Assembly (NCBI RefSeq): GCF_014280435.1
Contig: NZ_CP060388.1
Coordinates: 4,248,001 to 4,312,000 of the forward strand
Origin: Sphingobium sp. KCTC 72723
GTDB lineage: Bacteria; Pseudomonadota; Alphaproteobacteria; Sphingomonadales; Sphingomonadaceae
Length of the DNA stretch: 64,000 nucleotides
Reading direction: 5' to 3'
How positions within the stretch are numbered: the first letter of the stretch is position 1; each line of letters begins with the position of its first letter. The notes beneath the pieces are model-generated. The model was not told where the DNA came from. It worked only from the letters and a program-made list of their open reading frames with translations, and made no database searches. Below are positions 49,797 to 56,525 of the stretch, piece by piece. Both the position numbers and the translations under genes were made by a program.

Positions 49797-49884
49797 GTCA
49801 TGCTGAACTTGTTTCAGGATCCATTTCTCGTCACGAGCAGTCGCTTGTGTGGCACAATGGATGCTGAAACAAGTTCAGCATGAC
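49797..49884. repeat. Long palindromic repeat with 29-nt arms
   Basis: Arms GTCATGCTGAACTTGTTTCA-GGATCCATT and AATGGATGCTGAAACAAGTT-CAGCATGAC around a 30-nt loop; one mismatch. This type of palindrome is widespread in alphaproteobacterial intergenic regions. It lies between the convergent fliA and opgH genes. Confidence 0.85.
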
Positions 49885-49951
49885 GCAATAAAATGCGGTA
49901 TGTTTCATATGCGATAGTCCTCCCCTGCAAGGGAAGTAGCGGCGTCTCACT

Positions 49952-51904
49952 TCACTCGTCATTCGCCGCCAGAGCGCTCACCCGCCGTTCTTCCGCCGTC
50001 GGCCAGCGAAAGCGCAGCGGGCGATAGCTTTGCGTCCGCCACCACGGGTCGGCGACCTGGAACAGCCCGCTTTGTTCGGCCCGGCGGCCCAGATCCTTGC
50101 GCGCGGTCAGCGCCGCCAGCGCAGGCGCGGTCAGCAGCCCCGCGACCACCGGGATGATCCAGCCCAGCCCTCCGGCCTGCACCGCCATCGCCGTCAACAC
50201 TATGCCCAGCAAGATATGCCATTTGAACAGCCAGATCGCATCGACCGCGCCCATGCCGTCGCGGTCGCGGGTCTGGCCGTTCCAGCTGCTCTTGCGGCCC
50301 ATCAATATGCCGAACAGGTTGATCGTCTGGGTCAGCATCGCCACCGGCGCCATCAGCATCGACAGCGCAATGTCGGCCAGCACCCCGCGCGTCATCCGCA
50401 CGCCCCCGCCGAACCCGATCCGCCGCGCCGGATCGGACAAGGCCCAGATCATCGCCAATATCTTCGGCCCGAACAGCAACGCCGCCGTCACTGCCAGCAG
50501 CCCGCCCGATGGCAGCACCGCGCTCGGCGGCCACAGCCCCGCTATAGCCCCGCCCAGCACCACCAGCATCAGCGCCAGCCATGCGGGCGACGTGCAGTAT
50601 GCCGACGCGCCGACCAGCAACTGGAACCGGCTGACCGGATGCAGCCCCTTGATGCGGAACAGCAGCGGCACATGCTGGATATTGCCCTGGCACCAGCGCC
50701 GGTCGCGGGTGAACAGGTCCGGCATGGCGGGCGGAAATTCTTCGAAACTATCGTCGGCGGTGACCATATGCACGTCCCACCCGCGCCGCCGCAGCAATGC
50801 CGCCTCCAGCATGTCGTGGCTCATGATATGTCCGCCAAAGGGCGCACGCCCCGGCAATTCGGGCAGGCCGCAACTCTGCGCAAAGGCGCGCACCCGCACG
50901 ATGGCGTTATGGCCCCAGAACATCCCTTCCGACCCCGCCCACCATATCATACCAGCGGCGGAAGTCGGCCCGAACAGGCGGCTGGCAAATTGCTGCCAGC
51001 GCGCGAACAATGTCGCTGCGCCCATCACGGTCGGCACCGTCTGGATCAGGCCGACATGGGGGTGCCGCTCCATATCGGAAGCCAGCCGCGCCATCGTCTG
51101 CCCGCTCATCACGCTGTCTGCGTCCAGCACGACCATATAGTCGTACCCGCCGCCAAAACGCTCGATCCACTCGGCGATATTGCCCGGCTTGCGCCCGATA
51201 TTGCGCGCGCGGCGGCGATAATAGACCGGGCGGGAAAAGGCGCCCCGCATCTCCAGATAAGCGCGCTTTTCCGTCTCGCCGCTGTCCGCATTGGAATCCG
51301 ACAGGATGAAGAATTCGAACCGTTCGCCACCCATCACCTGCGCCAGCGACCGTTCCATGATCGACAGTCGGCCCAGCACGCCCAGAAAATCCTCGTTACA
51401 TACCGGCAGCAATATCGCGGTTCGGCCCTGCAATGGCGCTGCAGCGTGCATCGCGCGCGGCGTCACGCTGCGCCCCTTGCCCACGGTCAGCAGCAGAAAT
51501 CCGATCAACGCGGTCGCAAAGCCAAAGGCAATCCACGCGAACAGGGGAATGAACAGCGCCAGATAGACGCCCTCCCACAGGGATATGCCGTCCAGCCCGA
51601 TCGACCGGCGCATTTCATGCGCGGCCATCGCGGCCGGGATCAGCGCCAGCAGCACGACCAGCAATCGGCGCGCCCACAGGTCGATGTTGAACCGGCGGCG
51701 CACGACCAAAGGCGGCGCGACGGAAAAATCCTGCACCGGCATCGCAATCGGCGTTTCTGGCGGCACCTGTTCAAAGGCGCGCGCCAATGGCTTGTCTCCG
51801 GCGGCGGCATCACCCGCCTGCACGCCTCCCGTCACATGGATTTCCAGACCTGTTTGATTGACCCGATTATCAGAACCTGTGGCGACGCCGCCGGTTCCCT
51901 TCAC
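49952..51904 (-). CDS. opgH: Glucans biosynthesis glucosyltransferase (OpgH/MdoH)
   Basis: A 650-aa inner-membrane family 2 glycosyltransferase that polymerises periplasmic glucan. Two spans near residues 80-140 precede the cytoplasmic domain with ILLPVCNEDF, FILSDSNADSGETEKRAY, the DxD region VVLDADSVMSG and TRDRRWCQGNIQH (Q/RxxRW-type QGN). Several C-terminal spans follow (from SPAWLALMLVVLGGAIAGLW). GTG 51904 overlaps the opgG stop. Shorter than E. coli MdoH (847 aa), as in other sphingomonads. Confidence 0.92.
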   Translation of the reverse strand: MKGTGGVATGSDNRVNQTGLEIHVTGGVQAGDAAAGDKPLARAFEQVPPETPIAMPVQDFSVAPPLVVRRRFNIDLWARRLLVVLLALIPAAMAAHEMRRSIGLDGISLWEGVYLALFIPLFAWIAFGFATALIGFLLLTVGKGRSVTPRAMHAAAPLQGRTAILLPVCNEDFLGVLGRLSIMERSLAQVMGGERFEFFILSDSNADSGETEKRAYLEMRGAFSRPVYYRRRARNIGRKPGNIAEWIERFGGGYDYMVVLDADSVMSGQTMARLASDMERHPHVGLIQTVPTVMGAATLFARWQQFASRLFGPTSAAGMIWWAGSEGMFWGHNAIVRVRAFAQSCGLPELPGRAPFGGHIMSHDMLEAALLRRRGWDVHMVTADDSFEEFPPAMPDLFTRDRRWCQGNIQHVPLLFRIKGLHPVSRFQLLVGASAYCTSPAWLALMLVVLGGAIAGLWPPSAVLPSGGLLAVTAALLFGPKILAMIWALSDPARRIGFGGGVRMTRGVLADIALSMLMAPVAMLTQTINLFGILMGRKSSWNGQTRDRDGMGAVDAIWLFKWHILLGIVLTAMAVQAGGLGWIIPVVAGLLTAPALAALTARKDLGRRAEQSGLFQVADPWWRTQSYRPLRFRWPTAEERRVSALAANDE

Positions 51905-53388
51905 ACGCCCATCGGATAATGCACATATTCGCTCAAAGCGCGAGCGCCCGCCCGTAATTGCACCCGAATATCCGCCGACTTGCCCTCCTCAAGCTTTATG
52001 TCGAGGACGACGCGATACAGGTGATCGCGCCCCAGCACCGGATAACCCGCCGTCTTGACGATCGCCCAGCCGCTGCTGTCGGTCCAGATGTCGGGCTTCC
52101 CGTTCGGCAGCGGCCCGGCAAAATCCACCACCAGCCGCTCGATCCCCGGCTGGTCGCCCCGCCCACGCCAGATATTGTCGACGATGGCCATGTCGCTGCC
52201 CGCTGGCGTCTTTGCCGCCGACCAGTCGAGCCGATAGTCCAGGTCGATCCGCGCGCCGGGGCGGGGCGGGGCATCGGGGGTCCAATAGGCCGCAACATTG
52301 TCGGTATATTCGCTGTCGGTCGGAAAAGTGTAGAGCCGAACTTGCCCTGCGCCGAATGGCTTGGCCGGGGTGGCCCATAAAGATGGCCGCCGGTCGTAAA
52401 ACACGCCATCATCCTGATAATGGGTAAAATCCCGGTCGCGCTGGATCAGGCCGAACCCCTTGGGATCCCGCTCGACAAAGCGGCTGACCAGCGGTCGTGC
52501 CGGGTTCACGATCGGGCGGGCATGGGCCGTCCCGTTCGCACTGGCGATCGACAGCATATCGCTGTCATGGATTTCGGGCCGCCAGTCTGTGCCTGTTCCC
52601 CGGTTGGCCTGATCGTACCAGAACATGCTGGTCATCGGCATCAGGCCCAATTCGGGGATCGCCCGGCGCGGAAACAGAGCGGCGGTCACATCCTGCCGCA
52701 CCCCATCGGGTCCAAGGCTACTGACGAACCGAAACGCCCCGCTGATCGACGCCCCATCCAGCAGCGCGTGGATCGTCACGCTGCTATTGCCGGTCCGCTC
52801 CAGCCAGAAATGGGTGAAGCGGGGAAACTCCTCCCGCCCCGGCAAACTCGTGTTGATCGCGATCGCGCGCGCCGACAGGCCGAACTGCTTGCTCGCGCCG
52901 GGCGCCCGGAAATAGCTGGCCCCCAGAAACGACAGCCAGTCGCCGTCCCGCGCCGCGTTCATGATGCGAAAGCCCGCAAAACCGGCGTCGGCTGGCAGCG
53001 CCTTGACCGGATTGCCGGACGGGGCATCGAACATGGCGGGGTCGTAACGCAGCGGGATCGCGCGTCCCTTGTCCACCAGCGCGATCTGCACCGGCTGGGC
53101 GGCGTTGCGACTGAGCGGAAACAGGCGAATACCCGTATCGCCGGGCAAGTCGCCCCAGATCGTCGCTTCGTCGCGAAAGCGCGCTTCGTGCAGCGCCATA
53201 TAATCGACGGCCTGCGCACCGGGATGCAGCGGCGTTTCGACAAAGGGCGCCCGCGCCATCCGCTGCGCCTGCGCAACCAGCCGCTGCCACGAAAAAGGCG
53301 CGCCGGGCGTCTGGGCCAAAAGGCGGGAGGGCAGCAGCAGCGCCGCGCCGGTGGCGGCGATCATCGCGCGCCGGTCGATAGGGTTCAT
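51901..53388 (-). CDS. opgG: Periplasmic glucan biosynthesis protein (OpgG/OpgD family)
   Basis: A 495-aa periplasmic protein of the MdoG family. Residues 1-26 (MNPIDRRAMIAATGAALLLP then SRLLAQ) carry a twin-arginine-like RR before a hydrophobic core, as in OpgD. The MdoG domain shows FPRFTHFWLERTGNSSVTIH, LLDGASISGAFRFV and MTSMFWYDQANRGTGTDWRP then EIHDSDMLSI. The protein modifies or releases glucan backbones made by OpgH. ATG 53388 was chosen for its AAGG site and the signal sequence; upstream ATGs at 53397-53400 are possible. Name between opgG and opgD is not certain. Confidence 0.9.
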   Translation of the reverse strand: MNPIDRRAMIAATGAALLLPSRLLAQTPGAPFSWQRLVAQAQRMARAPFVETPLHPGAQAVDYMALHEARFRDEATIWGDLPGDTGIRLFPLSRNAAQPVQIALVDKGRAIPLRYDPAMFDAPSGNPVKALPADAGFAGFRIMNAARDGDWLSFLGASYFRAPGASKQFGLSARAIAINTSLPGREEFPRFTHFWLERTGNSSVTIHALLDGASISGAFRFVSSLGPDGVRQDVTAALFPRRAIPELGLMPMTSMFWYDQANRGTGTDWRPEIHDSDMLSIASANGTAHARPIVNPARPLVSRFVERDPKGFGLIQRDRDFTHYQDDGVFYDRRPSLWATPAKPFGAGQVRLYTFPTDSEYTDNVAAYWTPDAPPRPGARIDLDYRLDWSAAKTPAGSDMAIVDNIWRGRGDQPGIERLVVDFAGPLPNGKPDIWTDSSGWAIVKTAGYPVLGRDHLYRVVLDIKLEEGKSADIRVQLRAGARALSEYVHYPMGV

Positions 53389-53454
53389 GGCCTTCATCAT
53401 GATAGGCATAACCGGCAAAGCCAAGACCGTATCCCTCAAAACACATATTCGCGT

Positions 53455-53531
53455 CGCACCGGCCCGCTCCCCACTCGGTTACCCCATGGCAATATCCTGT
53501 GGGTGGCCGGGTGGGGGAACGGGCCGGTGCG
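53455..53531. repeat. Long inverted repeat, family copy D
   Basis: Arms CGCACCGGCCCGCTCCCCAC and GTGGGGGAACGGGCCGGTGCG, outer ends identical to copies A and C. Inner arms are partly mismatched (TCGGTTACCCCATGG against GTGGCCGG); the loop retains AATATCCTG. It lies upstream of opgG and downstream of fliC. Confidence 0.85.
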
Positions 53532-53553
53532 GACTTCAACCGTAAAACGCGAT

Positions 53554-53583
53554 GAAGCCCCCGTCCGGGGGGACGAGGGCTTC
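53554..53583 (-). terminator. Hairpin terminator downstream of fliC
   Basis: GAAGCCCCCGTCC-GGGG-GGACGAGGGCTTC, 13-bp arms with one mismatch. On the minus strand it follows fliC by about 130 nt and is followed by ATCGCGTTTT. A second hairpin at 53612-53655 lies nearer fliC. Confidence 0.65.
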
Positions 53584-53611
53584 ACTAAAGCTGGCCGTTC
53601 TGATCGAAGAT

Positions 53612-53655
53612 GTCTCCCCCGGCGCGGTGGGGACTGTTGATGCGCCGGGGGCGAC
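53612..53655. other. GC-rich stem-loop between fliC and its terminator
   Basis: Arms GTCTCCCCCGGCGC / GCGCCGGGGGCGAC (13 of 14 paired) with a 16-nt loop. In the fliC mRNA it would form a stable 3'-UTR structure 55-98 nt after the stop, possibly protecting the transcript. Confidence 0.55.
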
Positions 53656-53709
53656 ATGGACGGTTGCAAGGTGACCAATACCTCAACCGCCCAATCGGGT
53701 AGTCCTGAC

Positions 53710-54525
53710 TTAGCCGATCAGCTTCAGCACGCCCTGCTGGCTCTGGTTGGCCTGTGCCAGCATCGCGGTCGACGCCTGGCTCAGGATCTGCTGCTTGGCG
53801 AGCGCGGTCGTTTCGGTCGAAAAATCGGCGTCTTCGATGCGGCTGCGGGCGTCGGTCAGGTTCGTGATGTTGTTGGTCAGGTTATTGACCGTCGATTCCA
53901 GGCGGTTCTGCACCGCACCAAGGTTGGCGCGGGTGGTTGCAACAGCGGCCAGCGCATCGTCGAAGGTCGTCAGGTCAGCGGTCGTCGCGGCGGTGGCGTC
54001 GACGGCCAGGGCGGCAGTGACGTCGGCATTGCCGGCCACGTCGTCCAGGGTAATCGTTACAGCGTCGGCAGCGTTGGCACCGGCCTGGATGTTCACCGTG
54101 GCGGTCGAACCGTCGAACAGCTTGGTGCCGTTGAATTCGGTGTTGGCCAGCGTGTCGGTGATCTGGGTCTGAAGCTGCGTCATTTCAGCCTGGATGTTTG
54201 CCTGGGCATCCGTGTCGTTGGTGCCGTTCAGCGTCTGGACGGTCAATTCACGCATACGCTGCAACATGTTGCTGACTTCGCCGAGCGCGCCTTCCGCCGT
54301 CTGCGCCAGGCTCATGCCGTCGTTGGCGTTACGGACGCCCTGGGTCATGCCCCGGATCTGCGACGTCATGCTCGAAGCGATGGCCAGGCCAGCGGCGTCG
54401 TCCTTGGCGCTGTTGATGCGCTTGCCGGTCGACAGGCGTTCCATCGCGGTGCTCAGACCCCGGCTGGCCATCGAAGAAGCGTTGGCGGAGCGCAGAGCGG
54501 CGGTGTTGGTTCCGATAACAGTCAT
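53710..54525 (-). CDS. fliC: Flagellin
   Basis: A 271-aa flagellin. The N-terminal D0/D1 helices read [20 protein letters not shown] and [20 protein letters not shown]. The C-terminal part reads [20 protein letters not shown] and [20 protein letters not shown], ending LKLIG. Only about 80 residues of variable middle remain, so the outer D2/D3 domains are absent and the filament should be thin-walled. Single flagellin gene in this window. A sigma-28 promoter lies 68-94 bp upstream. Confidence 0.96.
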   Translation of the reverse strand: MTVIGTNTAALRSANASSMASRGLSTAMERLSTGKRINSAKDDAAGLAIASSMTSQIRGMTQGVRNANDGMSLAQTAEGALGEVSNMLQRMRELTVQTLNGTNDTDAQANIQAEMTQLQTQITDTLANTEFNGTKLFDGSTATVNIQAGANAADAVTITLDDVAGNADVTAALAVDATAATTADLTTFDDALAAVATTRANLGAVQNRLESTVNNLTNNITNLTDARSRIEDADFSTETTALAKQQILSQASTAMLAQANQSQQGVLKLIG

Positions 54526-54592
54526 GGTGTTCCCTTTCTATCCAATATCAGGTCGCTGCCATCCGTCGGAGCGTCTGCGGCCTCGAAAGGGG

Positions 54593-54619
54593 ATAACGGC
54601 GGGATGCGCCGGGCTTTTA
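54593..54619 (-). promoter_or_regulatory. Sigma-28 promoter of fliC
   Basis: On the minus strand: TAAA-N15-GCCGTTAT, against the consensus TAAA-N15-GCCGATAA. Spacing is exact. The predicted 5' leader of fliC is about 60 nt. Confidence 0.75.
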
Positions 54620-54720
54620 GGGGCCATGTCGTTTTTTCTGCATTTTTCGTCTTTTGCCGGTGCGAACGCCCCTCTCTCGCGCGCGCGTAGAGTATGAAGT
54701 GGTTCCGCCCTGGCCCGGAC

Positions 54721-54771
54721 TTGCCGCCTTGCGGAAAAAAATTGCCGGTCAGCGGCAAGCGAAGGCGGCAA
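54721..54771. promoter_or_regulatory. Putative activator-binding cluster, TTGCCG-N5-CGGCAA
   Basis: Half-sites TTGCCG at 54721 and 54742, CGGCAA at 54753 and 54766. The pair 54742-54758 is a perfect palindrome TTGCCG-GTCAG-CGGCAA. It sits between fliC and the sigma-54 activator gene and matches the cluster upstream of flgB. No sigma-54 promoter is visible close by, so it may serve feedback control of the activator. Confidence 0.5.
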
Positions 54772-54787
54772 TTAACCATTTGCTAAC
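54772..54787 (+). promoter_or_regulatory. CtrA-like binding site upstream of the sigma-54 activator gene
   Basis: TTAACCATTTGCTAAC: TTAA-N7-CTAAC, one mismatch from the CtrA consensus TTAA-N7-TTAAC, and containing the octamer TTAACCAT followed by CTAACCAT. It lies 82-97 bp before the start codon. Confidence 0.5.
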
Positions 54788-54868
54788 CATGGAAGCGCAC
54801 ATTGTGGTCATCGAAGAAGGCCGGGGCGCACGGGGGTGCAAGTCGGCCAGTCATTTTGGGGACATCAC

Positions 54869-56146
54869 ATGTCATCGCTCGATATGAGCCGTGGAGTTTG
54901 CGCGTTGGTGCCGGGTTTGCAGCACTGGCTGGAAAACGCGCTGTTCGCCGTCCGGGTCGTGGACGCCGCTGCCCCGCGTGAACGCGACAGCCGCCGCGTG
55001 CTGCTGGCGACCGAAATCGGCCACGCTACCCATCGCGATATTCTCATCACTCTGGTCGATGGCGCACCCTCGCTGGTCGCGGCGGCCAATGGCCTGCCCG
55101 CCCGCGTCGCATTCGGCCTGGAAGATATGGGCTTTGCCTTTGCGCTGATCGCCGAACTGGCCCGTCCCGCCGCCATCCCCGCCGTCGGCGACGCCGCCAG
55201 CGTCCGGCTGATGACGCTGGCCGGGCGAGTCGCGCGCAGCGATGCCACTGTCCTTATTCAGGGCGACACCGGCACCGGCAAGGAAGGCATGGCACGCTTC
55301 CTTCATGCCCAGTCGGGCCGCACCGCCCATGACTTCATTGCCGTCAATTGCGCCGCGCTGCCTGAAACCATGATGGAAGCGATGCTGTTCGGGCATAGGA
55401 AGGGCAGCTTCACCGGCGCGGCCAATGCGTCCGAAGGGCTGTTTCTGGCTGCCGACGGCGGCACATTGTTCCTCGACGAAATCGCCGAACTGCCGCTGAC
55501 CTTGCAGGCAAAGCTGCTGCGCGCGCTTCAGGAAGGCGAAGTGCTGCCCGTGGGCGCGACCCATGCGGTGCCGGTCAATGTCCGCGTCATCGCCGCGTGC
55601 AACCGCAACCTGGCGGTCGAATGTGCCGCCGGGCGCTTCCGCGAAGATCTCTACTGGCGGCTCAACGTCATGCCGCTCGAACTGCGCCCGCTGGCCGAAC
55701 GCGGCGGCGACATCAGCGCGATCGCCGCGTCGATGCTGCTGCGCCATCAGGACGGCGGTCGCCAAGGCTTCGTCTGGCCCACTGCCGCTGCGATCGACAA
55801 GCTGGCCGCCCATGGCTGGCCCGGCAATGCCCGCGAACTGGGCAATGTGCTGCAACGCGCACTGGTGCTGCGCGACGGCGCGCGGATCGAGGCGGACGAC
55901 CTGCATCTGACCGGCGCGCCGACTGGCAACGTCCAGCCGCTGCGCGTCGTCGCCTCGCCGCTGGCGCGGGTCCAGTCCGAACCCGTCCGCCTGCGCGACG
56001 TGGCCCGCCATTCCAAGCTGGAGGCGATCCGCATTGCGCTCCGCGAAACCGACGGTCATCGCGCCGCCGCTGCCGCAAAGCTGGGTATTTCAGAACGCAC
56101 GCTGCGCTATCGGCTCGCCGAAATGCGTGAGCTGGCTGCGGCATAA
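54869..56146 (+). CDS. Sigma-54-dependent flagellar activator (FlbD/FleQ-like, no receiver domain)
   Basis: A 425-aa bacterial enhancer-binding protein. The first about 110 residues form a divergent domain without the Asp residues of a receiver. The AAA+ domain has Walker A GDTGTGKE (from residue 132), the sigma-54 contact loop GSFTGA (from residue 179; the second residue is Ser where Ala is usual), Walker B GGTLFLDEIAELP and the sensor region FREDLYWRLNVMPL. The C-terminal Fis-type HTH is GHRAAAAAKLGISERTLRYR. ATG 54869 has GGGGAC upstream. It precedes fliE-fliL and probably activates the sigma-54 promoters in the window. Confidence 0.92.
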   Translation: MSSLDMSRGVCALVPGLQHWLENALFAVRVVDAAAPRERDSRRVLLATEIGHATHRDILITLVDGAPSLVAAANGLPARVAFGLEDMGFAFALIAELARPAAIPAVGDAASVRLMTLAGRVARSDATVLIQGDTGTGKEGMARFLHAQSGRTAHDFIAVNCAALPETMMEAMLFGHRKGSFTGAANASEGLFLAADGGTLFLDEIAELPLTLQAKLLRALQEGEVLPVGATHAVPVNVRVIAACNRNLAVECAAGRFREDLYWRLNVMPLELRPLAERGGDISAIAASMLLRHQDGGRQGFVWPTAAAIDKLAAHGWPGNARELGNVLQRALVLRDGARIEADDLHLTGAPTGNVQPLRVVASPLARVQSEPVRLRDVARHSKLEAIRIALRETDGHRAAAAAKLGISERTLRYRLAEMRELAAA

Positions 56147-56162
56147 GGGGGGAGCATAGGAT

Positions 56163-56522
56163 ATGACCGGCATTTCCCCCACCGACAGCGTGATGGCGAT
56201 CCGCAACGCCATCCTGCAAAAAAACGCGGCCCTGCGCGACGTTGCATCGACCGGCCCGGCCGGTGGCGCTCCCGGCGCGAACGGCATCGCAGGCACCGCG
56301 CCCGGCGACTTTACCAAGGCGCTGAGCAACGCGCTGCAACAGGTCAACGGCCTTCAGGACAAGGCAGGAGAAGCGTCTGCCGCGTTCGAACGGGGCGAAA
56401 CCACGGACATCGCTGCCGTCATGCTGGCCAAACAGCAAGCCTCGGTAGGCTTCGAAGCGACCCTTCAGGTGCGCAACAAACTTCTGTCCGCCTATAAGGA
56501 CATTATGAGTATGCCGGTCTAA
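56163..56522 (+). CDS. fliE: Flagellar MS-ring/rod adaptor FliE
   Basis: A 119-aa protein. The C-terminal half carries the FliE pattern: DFTKALSNALQQVNGLQDKA, TDIAAVMLAKQQASVGFEAT and LQVRNKLLSAYKDIMSMPV. It links the MS ring to the rod. It lies 16 bp after the activator gene, opening the fliEFGHIJKL run. Confidence 0.93.
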   Translation: MTGISPTDSVMAIRNAILQKNAALRDVASTGPAGGAPGANGIAGTAPGDFTKALSNALQQVNGLQDKAGEASAAFERGETTDIAAVMLAKQQASVGFEATLQVRNKLLSAYKDIMSMPV

Positions 56523-56525
56523 ATC

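Noticed and set aside
50030..51919. Long open frame (629 codons) on the plus strand opposite opgH
   Set aside because: Composition is Gln/His/Pro/Arg-rich and domain-free; opgH on the minus strand explains the region.
54822..54843. Possible sigma-54 promoter (GCGCACGGGGGTGCAAG) before the activator gene
   Set aside because: The invariant GG is GC and the -12 element is GTGC; spacing to a true GG is off by one.
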